From contig DASZSB010000131.1 in NCBI GenBank assembly GCA_035548835.1, positions 1 through 6,232 of the forward strand: a DNA stretch of 6,232 nucleotides, given 5' to 3'. A program made the position numbers and the translations under genes. The stretch comes from FEN-1219 sp035548835 (GTDB lineage Bacteria; Pseudomonadota; Gammaproteobacteria; Steroidobacterales; Rariloculaceae). Under the pieces are notes generated by a model. It made no database searches and was not told the origin of the DNA. It saw only the letters and a list, made by a program, of their open reading frames with translations. This document shows positions 1-5,850 of this stretch, piece by piece. Position 1 is the stretch's first letter. Each line of letters starts with the position of its first letter.

Positions 1-31
1 GCCGTTTTGGCTGCCCGGAAGACACTTTGCG

Positions 32-784
32 ATGAAACGAATCCTCGTCGGCATCAAGCGCGTGGTGGACTACAACGTCCGCGTGCGCGTCAAACCAGAT
101 GGGTCCGGCGTCGTCACCGACGGCGTCAAGATGAGCATCAATCCGTTCGACGAAATCGCGCTCGAGGAAGCGCTGCGGATCAAGGAGAAAGGCGGCGCCG
201 AGGAGGTCGTGGTCGCGACCATCGGGCCGGCGGACACGCAGCAGCAGCTCCGCACCGGGCTCGCCATGGGCGCGGACCGCGCCCTGCTCGTCGAGCATGC
301 CGGAGCGCTCGAGCCGCTCGATGTGGCCAAGGTGTTCCTGAAGCTGATCGAGAAGGAGCAGCCGTTCCTCGTCATCCTCGGCAAGCAGGCGATCGACGAC
401 GACAACAATCAAACCGGGCAGATGCTGGCGGCGCTCTGGAACCGTCCGCAGGCGACCTTCGCCTCGAAGGTGGAGCTCGCGGGCGAGCAGGCCAAGGTGA
501 CCCGTGAGGTCGATGCGGGTCTCGAGACGCTCGAAGTCGACCTGCCCGCCGTCGTGACGACGGACCTGCGCCTCAACGAGCCGCGCTACGTCAAGCTGCC
601 GGAGATCATGAAGGCGAAGAAGAAGCCGCTGGAGACCCTGCCGCTCGCCTCTCTCGGCGTGAGCCCGCGCGTGCGCGTGACGCCGGTGAAATACGAGCCG
701 CCGCCGCAGCGGCAGAAGGGCGTCCTGGTGAAGACGCCGCAGGAGCTGGTCGAGGCGCTGAAGAAGAAAGGGCTCGTGGCATGA
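32..784 (+). CDS. etfB: Electron transfer flavoprotein subunit beta
   Basis: This 250-aa protein is the beta (small) subunit of the electron transfer flavoprotein, a soluble heterodimer that collects electrons from acyl-CoA and related dehydrogenases and passes them to ETF:ubiquinone oxidoreductase. Its length matches the family. The N-terminus (VKRV-like IKRVVDYN, residues 8-15) and the NPFDE segment (37-41) are typical. The stretch GKQAIDDDNNQTGQ (117-130) is the conserved nucleotide-site region that binds AMP in known ETFs. The ETF-beta signature covers about 156-176. The segment LPEIMKAKKK (189-198) matches the recognition loop that docks dehydrogenase partners in human ETF, with Leu189 at the place of the key leucine there. 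The ATG at 32 gives the expected N-terminus and has a weak GGAAG at 17-21, 10 bases upstream. The stop overlaps the etfA start by four bases. The promoter is outside the window or within the 31 bases shown. Confidence 0.97.
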   Translation: MKRILVGIKRVVDYNVRVRVKPDGSGVVTDGVKMSINPFDEIALEEALRIKEKGGAEEVVVATIGPADTQQQLRTGLAMGADRALLVEHAGALEPLDVAKVFLKLIEKEQPFLVILGKQAIDDDNNQTGQMLAALWNRPQATFASKVELAGEQAKVTREVDAGLETLEVDLPAVVTTDLRLNEPRYVKLPEIMKAKKKPLETLPLASLGVSPRVRVTPVKYEPPPQRQKGVLVKTPQELVEALKKKGLVA

Positions 785-1719
785 GCAAGGTTCTGATCGT
801 TGCCGAGCACGACGGCAAGTCTCTCAATCCCAGCACCGCGAAGTGCGTGACGTGCGCGCGCTCGATTCCCGGAGCCGAAATCACGGTCGCGGTATTCGCG
901 CAGGATGCGGCGGCCGTCGCTGCGCAGGCCGCGAAGTTGCAGAGCGTGGCGCGCGTCCTGAAAGTCGAGCACCCGGCGAACGAGCACGCTCTTGCCGCCG
1001 TGATCGCGCCGCAAGTCGTCGCGCTCGCGCGCGAATACACGCACGTGCTCGGCCCCTCGACGACGTTCGGCAAGGACGTCATGCCGCGCGTGGCCGCCCT
1101 CCTCGACACCGCGCAGGTCAGCGACATCATGGCGGTCGAGAGTGCGACGCGCTTCCGGCGGCCCATCTACGCGGGCAATGTGCTCGTGACGGTGGACGTC
1201 GATGCCGGCAGCAAGATCGTCGGGACCGTGCGCACGGCTTCGTTCGAAGCCGCGGCTGAGGGCGGGTCCGCGACGGTGGACGCTGCGGCCGTCCAAGTGG
1301 AGCTGCCGAAGCACACGCGCTTCGTGTCGGTCTCGGCAGCGAAGTCCGATCGGCCCGATCTGCAGACCGCGCGTCGCGTGATCTCGGGTGGTCGCGCGCT
1401 CGGCAGCGCCGAGAACTTCAAGCTGCTCTATTCGCTCGCCGACAAGCTCGGCGCGGCGGTCGGCGCCTCGCGCGCGGCGGTCGACGCCGGGTACGCGCCG
1501 AACGATCTGCAGGTGGGTCAGACGGGCAAGATCATCGCCCCGGATCTGTACATCGCGATCGGTATCTCCGGTGCGATCCAGCATCTCACGGGCATCAAGG
1601 ACGCCCGCACGATCGTCGCCATCAACAAGGATGCCGAGGCGCCGATCTTCGAGGTGGCGGACTACGGTCTGGTCGGCGACCTCTTCCAGATCGTGCCGGA
1701 GCTCGAGAAGCTCCTCTGA
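781..1719 (+). CDS. etfA: Electron transfer flavoprotein subunit alpha
   Basis: This 312-aa protein is the alpha (large) ETF subunit, which carries most of the FAD site. The N-terminal domain (about 1-180) has the family's nucleotide-binding-like fold, with GPSTTFGKDVMPRVAA at 91-106. The C-terminal FAD domain shows SGGR (202-205), GASRAAVDAGY (228-238), VGQTG (245-249) and the ETF-alpha signature at 256-282, including GISGAIQH (261-268). It ends with the usual DYGLVGDLFQIVPEL (294-308). Length is normal and nothing is missing. The ATG is part of an ATGA overlap with etfB, so translation is probably coupled, which suits a 1:1 heterodimer. AAGGG at 768-772 lies 8 bases ahead of the start and supports it. 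The gene is followed 7 bases later by a strong stem-loop. It does not look like a FixB-type or bifurcating ETF from its context, since no fixCX or dehydrogenase gene is visible here. Confidence 0.97.
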   Translation: MSKVLIVAEHDGKSLNPSTAKCVTCARSIPGAEITVAVFAQDAAAVAAQAAKLQSVARVLKVEHPANEHALAAVIAPQVVALAREYTHVLGPSTTFGKDVMPRVAALLDTAQVSDIMAVESATRFRRPIYAGNVLVTVDVDAGSKIVGTVRTASFEAAAEGGSATVDAAAVQVELPKHTRFVSVSAAKSDRPDLQTARRVISGGRALGSAENFKLLYSLADKLGAAVGASRAAVDAGYAPNDLQVGQTGKIIAPDLYIAIGISGAIQHLTGIKDARTIVAINKDAEAPIFEVADYGLVGDLFQIVPELEKLL

Positions 1720-1726
1720 CACGACG

Positions 1727-1759
1727 AGGCCCGCCGGGGCGTGCCACCCCGGCGGGCCT
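1727..1759. terminator. Shared stem-loop terminator between convergent genes
   Basis: AGGCCCGCCGGGG (1727-1739) pairs perfectly with CCCCGGCGGGCCT (1747-1759) around a 7-base loop (1740-1746). The 13-bp, nearly all-GC stem sits 7 bases after the etfA stop and 23 bases after the stop of the convergent TPR gene. Because it is symmetrical it can fold in RNA from either strand, so it probably serves both operons. There is no T-run on either side, so it is not a textbook intrinsic terminator; it may act through the stem alone, as a 3' end stabiliser, or together with Rho. Confidence 0.8.
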
Positions 1760-1782
1760 GTGATGGGTCGGAACGGAGGTGC

Positions 1783-3033
1783 TCAGGCCTGCGCGTGGAG
1801 CGTCCAGAGGTTCGCCAGGCGCTCCAAGGTCGGATTGCCCTTCACCGCCTTGAACGCCTTGCGCGCCTCGTCCTTGCGTCCTGCGCCGAGCTGCGCGATG
1901 CCCAGCAGCAACTGCGCGTTCGCCGGGTTCGACAGCCCGCCCTTGCTCAGCCCGCGCTGGAGTGCCGCGGCGGCCTTGTCATATTGCTGGTAGCCGAGAT
2001 AGGCCACGCCGACGCTCACGTCCTTGTCGCCCGTCTTCGACGCGGCGGCATCGGCGTCGGCCTGGGCGAGGCTCGCCTGGGTGGTTGCGGCCGCCTTCTT
2101 CGCCGTCTCCAGCAGGCGCTTGTTGCGATCGATATCGCGCTGCTCGGTGAAGGCCTTGTTGTTGAAGCCCTTCTCGAGCACGGCCTGCGCTTCGCCGGGC
2201 GCGCCGGCTTCCAGGGCGAGCTGCGCATATTCCGTGTAGTCGCTCGGCTTGGTCAGCACGCCGACCGCCGAGGCGAGCCGGTAGACCTGCAACTGCTGCT
2301 GATCGTTGCCGCCGCCGCCATCCTGCGTGTGGTACATGGCGGTCATGAGGTTTTGCCAGTACTGCGGCTTCGGGTAGTACGCGACCAGGCGCTCGTACGT
2401 GCGCTGCAGGCAGGCGTTGTCCTCGGTCCTCAGGCAGGCGTTCTGCACGAGATTGAGCGTCTGCTCCTTCGGCCGCCTGCCCGCTTTGATCTGGCTCTCG
2501 ACCTGCGCCGGGATGAATTTCGAGGCTGTCTTGTAATCACCCTTCTGGTAATACGCCTGGCCCATCAGGGTGTAGGTGTCCTCGTCGGCGTAGCCGTCCT
2601 TGCTCATGCGGTCGCCGAGCGCGAGCACCTTGTCGTAGTTCTTCAGCGTGTACTGGATCTGGAAGAGCTGCTTGACGCGCTTCTGCTTGTCCGATGCCGA
2701 GTTGTACTTCGAGTCGAGGTCCGCCTCGATGACCTTCGCCGCCTCCGCCAGGTTGTTCGTCTTGACGTACGCGTAGCTCAGCATCTCGTTGGCGAGATGC
2801 TCGTCGTAGTCGTTCTTGCCCGGCAGATTCTGGATCTCTTTCAGCTTCGCGATCGCGTCCTGGTACTTCTTCGCATCGAGCGATGCCTTGGCGGCCTGCA
2901 GGGCTTTGCCGCCCGCCTTGGTGTTCATCGGCTTGTCGGCCGCGGCGGCAGGCGATACGGGTGCGAAACCGAGTGTGCAAGCGAACACGACGCTCAGTGC
3001 GAGCGCCGTCAGGGTGTTCGAACGAATCTTCAT
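1783..3033 (-). CDS. Periplasmic TPR protein B, last gene of the exb operon
   Basis: This is a 416-aa exported tetratricopeptide-repeat protein whose exact role is unknown. Residues 1-32 form a signal peptide: MKIR, a hydrophobic core, then SPAAAA before DK, fitting signal peptidase I cleavage. The rest is almost entirely helical with TPR-like units at about 44-68, 80-106, 123-145, 153-179, 265-290, 338-365 and 373-399. Typical TPR positions are visible in AYYQKGDYKTASK and YLGYQQYDKAAAAL. There is no catalytic motif. Cys200 and Cys208 form a CX7C pair that is also present in the paralog at 3564-4856. The two proteins align along nearly their whole length. The ATG at 3033 is chosen because it begins the signal peptide; the frame stays open upstream inside the peroxiredoxin gene, but that extension would bury the signal. 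No Shine-Dalgarno is visible, so translation may depend on the gene 19 bases upstream. A likely inference is an accessory scaffold for the ExbB/ExbD system. Confidence 0.88.
   Translation of the reverse strand: MKIRSNTLTALALSVVFACTLGFAPVSPAAAADKPMNTKAGGKALQAAKASLDAKKYQDAIAKLKEIQNLPGKNDYDEHLANEMLSYAYVKTNNLAEAAKVIEADLDSKYNSASDKQKRVKQLFQIQYTLKNYDKVLALGDRMSKDGYADEDTYTLMGQAYYQKGDYKTASKFIPAQVESQIKAGRRPKEQTLNLVQNACLRTEDNACLQRTYERLVAYYPKPQYWQNLMTAMYHTQDGGGGNDQQQLQVYRLASAVGVLTKPSDYTEYAQLALEAGAPGEAQAVLEKGFNNKAFTEQRDIDRNKRLLETAKKAAATTQASLAQADADAAASKTGDKDVSVGVAYLGYQQYDKAAAALQRGLSKGGLSNPANAQLLLGIAQLGAGRKDEARKAFKAVKGNPTLERLANLWTLHAQA
2008..2031. repeat. 24-base exact repeat, copy 1 (in TPR gene B)
   Basis: This segment is identical to 3837-3860 in the paralogous TPR gene. 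It encodes part of the conserved TGDKDVSVG block. It is a remnant of gene duplication or of strong constraint on this block, not a mobile repeat, and homology continues on both sides with scattered differences. Confidence 0.75.
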
Positions 3034-3052
3034 AGTGTTTGCTGGGGAGGCT

Positions 3053-3535
3053 TCAGAGCTGGCCGAGCACGTACTCGGCCGCGGATACTTTGAACTGTCC
3101 TGGTGCTTCGACGTGTACCTGCTTGGCGACGCCGTCGTCGACGAGGATGGCGAAGCGCTGGCCGCGAGTGCCCATGCCGAAGCCGCGGGCATCGAGCTCG
3201 AGGCCGAGAGCCTTGGCGTACTCGCCGTTGCCGTCCGCGAGCATCAGCACCTTGTCGCCGACGTTCGAGTGCTTGCCCCAGGCATTCATGACGAACACGT
3301 CGTTGACGGCCATGCAGGCGATCGTATCGATGCCTTTGGCCTTGAATTCAGCGGCATGCTGCACGAATCCGGGCAGATGCTTCGCGTCGCAGGTGGGTGT
3401 GAACGCACCGGGGACCGAGAACAGCACGACCTTCTTGCCCTTGAACAGCTCGTCGGTCGTGACGTTCTTCGGGCCGTCCGTGGTCATCGTCTTCAGCGTG
3501 CCCGAAGGCATGCGGTCGCCGGCCTTGATCGTCAT
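3053..3535 (-). CDS. PrxII/Prx5-type peroxiredoxin
   Basis: This 160-aa thiol peroxidase reduces hydrogen peroxide and alkyl hydroperoxides. It has the Prx5/PrxII active site PGAFTPTC (42-49), with Cys49 as the peroxidatic cysteine followed by HLPGF (53-57), and the conserved arginine Arg127 in QRFAILVDDG. A second cysteine, Cys74 (TIACMAVNDVFVMNAW), is 25 residues on, the same spacing as the two cysteines of plant PrxII enzymes. The C-terminal resolving cysteine of human PRDX5 is absent: the equivalent region reads GQFKVSAAEYVLGQL. This suggests reduction by glutaredoxin/glutathione or thioredoxin from outside. There is no fused glutaredoxin domain and no signal peptide, so it is cytosolic. 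The ATG at 3535 gives the family N-terminus and has GAGGG at 3546-3550; a 37-codon upstream extension overlaps the preceding gene and is not credible. It lies 28 bases after one TPR gene and 19 before the other. Confidence 0.95.
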   Translation of the reverse strand: MTIKAGDRMPSGTLKTMTTDGPKNVTTDELFKGKKVVLFSVPGAFTPTCDAKHLPGFVQHAAEFKAKGIDTIACMAVNDVFVMNAWGKHSNVGDKVLMLADGNGEYAKALGLELDARGFGMGTRGQRFAILVDDGVAKQVHVEAPGQFKVSAAEYVLGQL

Positions 3536-3545
3536 CAGCAGCAAT

Positions 3546-3550
3546 CCCTC
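3546..3550 (-). promoter_or_regulatory. Ribosome binding site of the peroxiredoxin gene
   Basis: On the minus strand this reads GAGGG, ending 10 bases before the ATG at 3535. It lies wholly in the 28-base gap after the upstream TPR gene and settles the start against the longer open frame that begins at 3646. Confidence 0.65.
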
Positions 3551-3563
3551 GATTGAATGCGCG

Positions 3564-4856
3564 CTATTTGCGCGTGGTGTCGTCGCCCGCCGAGGCCGTG
3601 CGCTCCGGCGTCGCCTGCCGCGCGTGCAGGCTCCACAGGTTCGCAAGGTGCTCGAGCTTCGGGTCGCCCTTCACGGACTTGAAGGACTTCTGCGCCTCCT
3701 CCTTCTTGCCGGCGCCGAGCTGCGCAATGCCGAGCAGCAGTCGCGCTTCCGCTTCGTTATGCACGCCGGGCTTGCTGAGGCCGCGCTCGAGCGCCTCCAC
3801 CGCCTTGTCGTATTGCTTGTAGCCGAGATACGCCAGGCCGACGCTCACGTCCTTGTCGCCGGTCTTCGCAGCGGCCGCATCGCTCGCGATCTTGTCCAGG
3901 CCGGCCTTGTCGCTCTCGGCCTGCTTCTCCGCGGAGTCGAGCAGCCGCTTGTTCTTGTCGAGCGAGCGCGCATCCGAGAACACGTTCTTCTGCAGGCCCT
4001 TCTGCAGGATGCTCACCGCTTCGCCCGGCGAGCCCGCTTCGATGGCGAGCTGCGCGTACTCGGTGTAATCCTCCGGCCGCTTCAGGACATCCACCTCGGA
4101 TGCGAGGCGATACACGTTCAGCAGCCCCTTCTCCGTCTGACCCTGCTGCTGGAACATCGAGTACAGCAGGTTCTGCCAGTATTCGGTCTTCGGGTGGTAG
4201 GCGACGAGCTTCTCGAGAGCGTCGGTCGTGCACGCGTCGTCGTTCTGCTTGACGCAGGCGCTCATGAGCAACTGCAGCGTCTGCTCCTTCGGCTCCTTGC
4301 CCGCCTTGATCTCGTCGTTGACGTAGTCGTCGATGAATTTCTGCGCGCCCTTGAAATCGTTCTTGATGTAGTAGGCCTGCGCGACGAGCGTGTACATGTC
4401 GTCGTCGGCGGCGCCGTTCTTGATCGACTTCGTGCCGTAGTCGATGGCCTTGTCGTAGTTCTTGATCTGGTAGTTGACCTGCGCCAATGCCTTCAGGCGA
4501 TTCGCGGCATCAGCGGGATCAAGGAAGCCAGCGTTGTAGCCGAGCTCCAGGTATTTTGCCGCCTGCGCATAGTCATTGAGACGCACGTACGCGACGCCGA
4601 ACAGCTCGTCCATCACGAACTCATCGTAGGGCTTCTTGTCCGGGTTGCCCTCGACTTCCTTCAGCTTGGCGATGGCGCCCTGATAGTCCTTGGCGTTCAT
4701 CGCGTCCTGCGCCGCCTTGAGCGGCTTGGCCACGGCTCTGCTGACGGTCTGCTTCTGCTCCTTGTCCGCCGCGAAGGCCGCGGTCGACACGCCCGACGCC
4801 CCAAAAACGACGGCGCTCAGCGCGAGCGCCGTGAAGAACTTGGCTGTCGATCTCAT
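3564..4856 (-). CDS. Periplasmic TPR protein A, follows the second exbD
   Basis: This 430-aa exported TPR protein is the paralog of the 416-aa protein at 1783-3033. Residues 1-30 are a signal peptide (MRSTAK, hydrophobic core, AFA before ADK). TPR-like helix pairs lie at about 45-69, 83-107, 125-148, 155-178, 265-290, 336-362 and 371-398. The best conserved blocks shared with the paralog are KEQTL (190-194), YWQNL (226-230), DYTEYAQLA (263-271) and KTGDKDVSVG (331-340). Its only cysteines, Cys201 and Cys209, form the same CX7C pair. A charged, threonine-rich tail (about 415-430) is absent from the paralog. The ATG at 4856 starts the signal peptide and follows GGGAG at 4861-4865, with a rather short 4-base gap. 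The exbD stop is 12 bases upstream, so co-transcription is nearly certain. TPR proteins are known partners of some TonB systems; an accessory or scaffold role here is inferred, not shown. Confidence 0.9.
   Translation of the reverse strand: MRSTAKFFTALALSAVVFGASGVSTAAFAADKEQKQTVSRAVAKPLKAAQDAMNAKDYQGAIAKLKEVEGNPDKKPYDEFVMDELFGVAYVRLNDYAQAAKYLELGYNAGFLDPADAANRLKALAQVNYQIKNYDKAIDYGTKSIKNGAADDDMYTLVAQAYYIKNDFKGAQKFIDDYVNDEIKAGKEPKEQTLQLLMSACVKQNDDACTTDALEKLVAYHPKTEYWQNLLYSMFQQQGQTEKGLLNVYRLASEVDVLKRPEDYTEYAQLAIEAGSPGEAVSILQKGLQKNVFSDARSLDKNKRLLDSAEKQAESDKAGLDKIASDAAAAKTGDKDVSVGLAYLGYKQYDKAVEALERGLSKPGVHNEAEARLLLGIAQLGAGKKEEAQKSFKSVKGDPKLEHLANLWSLHARQATPERTASAGDDTTRK
3837..3860. repeat. 24-base exact repeat, copy 2 (in TPR gene A)
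   Basis: Identical to 2008-2031 and in the same reading frame of the paralogous gene. The two copies are about 1.8 kb apart in direct orientation, flanking the peroxiredoxin gene, so recombination between the TPR genes could in principle delete or convert the segment between them. Confidence 0.75.
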
Positions 4857-4860
4857 GCTA

Positions 4861-4865
4861 CTCCC
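4861..4865 (-). promoter_or_regulatory. Ribosome binding site of TPR protein A
   Basis: GGGAG on the minus strand stands 4 bases before the ATG at 4856, closer than usual. It fits in the 12-base gap after the second exbD and suggests coupling to exbD translation. Confidence 0.55.
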
Positions 4866-4868
4866 GTG

Positions 4869-5294
4869 CTATTCACGAAACTCCGAAGTGTTGACGAAAC
4901 CGATCTTCTTCATGCGGTTCCGCTGAGCGGCGGCCAGCACCTGCGCCACCACGCCGTACTTCGCGCGGCGATCGGGACGCAGATGGATCTCGGGCTGCGG
5001 CTCCTTGCTCGCTTCCGAGCGAAAGTACTGCTCCAGAGTTTGAATGCTCGGGACGACCGTGCCGTTCCAGACGACGGTCCCGTCGAAGTCGACTTCCAGA
5101 TCGATGACCTCAGGCCGGGCATCCGGCGGCGGGGGATTGTTCGCCTGCGGCATGTCGAGCTTGACCGCATGCGTCATGATCGGGATGGTGATGATGAACA
5201 TGATCAGCAACACCAGCATGACGTCGATCAGCGGCGTCGTGTTGATGTCGCACATTGCACCGTCATCGCCGCCGGTGCCTACGTTCATTGCCAT
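4869..5294 (-). CDS. exbD: Second ExbD/TolR-family protein
   Basis: This 141-aa protein belongs to the ExbD/TolR family, the inner-membrane partner of ExbB that uses the proton-motive force to drive TonB-type work. It has a short cytoplasmic N-terminus, INTTPLIDVMLVLLIMF (17-33) with the essential membrane aspartate Asp24 (Asp25 in E. coli ExbD), one membrane helix to about residue 40, and a periplasmic domain with EVDFDGTVVWNG (67-78), a PEIHLRPDRRAKY segment (100-112) and a VLAAAQRNRMKKIGFV end (119-134). Length is normal. It begins with the same MAMNVG as the exbD just upstream, pointing to tandem duplication, but its periplasmic part has diverged. The ATG at 5294 has AGGAG at 5305-5309, 10 bases upstream; Met3 is another possible start. 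It is called ExbD rather than TolR because no tolA/tolB/pal is near, but this rests on context only. Confidence 0.92.
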   Translation of the reverse strand: MAMNVGTGGDDGAMCDINTTPLIDVMLVLLIMFIITIPIMTHAVKLDMPQANNPPPPDARPEVIDLEVDFDGTVVWNGTVVPSIQTLEQYFRSEASKEPQPEIHLRPDRRAKYGVVAQVLAAAQRNRMKKIGFVNTSEFRE

Positions 5295-5304
5295 GGTCTA
5301 GTCT

Positions 5305-5309
5305 CTCCT
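5305..5309 (-). promoter_or_regulatory. Ribosome binding site of the second exbD
   Basis: AGGAG on the minus strand (within GAGGAGAG) lies 10 bases before the ATG at 5294. The spacing favours Met1 over Met3 of the MAMNVG start. Confidence 0.6.
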
Positions 5310-5333
5310 CAGCGCGGGGTGCGGGGACGGCGG

Positions 5334-5792
5334 TCAGCCTCGGGCTGCCGCCGCCGCCGCGGCTCCGCTACCCACCGGCGGCTCGGTAATGAACCCCACC
5401 TTCACCACACCGCCTCGCTGAATGGTGTAGATCACGCGGCCCACCGCTTCATACCGCGCATCTTTATCAGCTCGGATGTGCAACTCGGGCTGGGGTTTCT
5501 TCACGGCCGCCGCCTTGACCAGCTCCAGCAGCTCGGCCCGGCTCGGAACCGCCTTGGTATTCCAGTAGACGTTGCCCTTGGCATCCACCTCGACGGTGAT
5601 GTTCTCGGGCTTCGTCTGCGTTGGAATGTTCGCGGCCTTCGGCAGGTTCTGCACGACGGTATGCGTGATCACCGGGATGGTGATCAGGAAGATGATCAAG
5701 AGCACCAACATCACGTCGACCAGCGGCGTGGTGTTGATGGTCGAGTTCAGCTCCGCCTCCTCGCCTTCTGCCGGTCCTACATTCATCGCCAT
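5334..5792 (-). CDS. exbD: First ExbD/TolR-family protein
   Basis: This 152-aa ExbD/TolR-family protein directly follows exbB. The N-terminal 18 residues are acidic (EGEEAE at 9-14), then comes INTTPLVDVMLVLLIIF (19-35) with the proton-pathway aspartate Asp26, a single membrane helix to about 42, and a periplasmic domain containing TVEVDAKGNVYWN (66-78), PELHIRADKDARYE (101-114) and VGRVIYTIQRGGVVKVGFI (116-134). The C-terminus adds a low-complexity Gly/Ala tail (140-152) with seven alanines in a row, which the second copy lacks. The start at 5792 has AGAGGA at 5801-5806 with an 8-base gap. Two exbD genes after one exbB is the arrangement known from Xanthomonas (tonB-exbB-exbD1-exbD2). Which of the two copies is the main motor subunit cannot be told from sequence, as both keep the essential aspartate. 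Confidence 0.93.
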   Translation of the reverse strand: MAMNVGPAEGEEAELNSTINTTPLVDVMLVLLIIFLITIPVITHTVVQNLPKAANIPTQTKPENITVEVDAKGNVYWNTKAVPSRAELLELVKAAAVKKPQPELHIRADKDARYEAVGRVIYTIQRGGVVKVGFITEPPVGSGAAAAAAARG

Positions 5793-5800
5793 CTGCGGCT

Positions 5801-5806
5801 TCCTCT
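5801..5806 (-). promoter_or_regulatory. Ribosome binding site of the first exbD
   Basis: AGAGGA on the minus strand lies 8 bases before the ATG at 5792, an ideal spacing that supports Met1. Confidence 0.6.
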
Positions 5807-5831
5807 GGAACTTCGGTCAGGGTCTCAACGT

Positions 5832-5846
5832 GCGTTCATCGAACGC
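5832..5846. other. Small hairpin in the exbB-exbD gap
   Basis: GCGTTC (5832-5837) and GAACGC (5841-5846) are perfect inverted repeats around a 3-base loop, starting 4 bases after the exbB stop on the minus strand. With a 6-bp stem and no T-run it is unlikely to be a full terminator. It could trim or stabilise the mRNA end after exbB, or be chance. This 57-base gap is the longest between genes in the operon. Confidence 0.4.
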
Positions 5847-5850
5847 GGGG

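Noticed and set aside
586..1722. A 378-codon open frame on the minus strand antisense to etfA
   Set aside because: The Arg/Asp/His-rich product has no known motif, while etfA on the other strand is complete and unmistakable.
2968..3033. Possible lipoprotein signal (VFAC at residues 16-19) in TPR protein B
   Set aside because: Phe before the final Ala is a poor lipobox, the cysteine lies within the hydrophobic core, and a good signal peptidase I site (AAA before D) follows. The paralog has no such cysteine.
1741..3093. A 450-codon open frame on the plus strand antisense to TPR gene B
   Set aside because: It begins inside the terminator stem, has no credible start signal, and its Leu/Arg/Val-rich product mirrors the TPR gene codons.
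3034..3192. A 53-residue N-terminal extension of TPR protein B
   Set aside because: It would overlap the peroxiredoxin gene and place the signal peptide in the middle of the protein. The ATG at 3033 gives a proper signal peptide.
3536..3646. A 37-residue N-terminal extension of the peroxiredoxin
   Set aside because: It is Arg-rich, overlaps the end of TPR gene A, and lies before the family's normal N-terminus. A ribosome site at 3546-3550 supports the shorter form.
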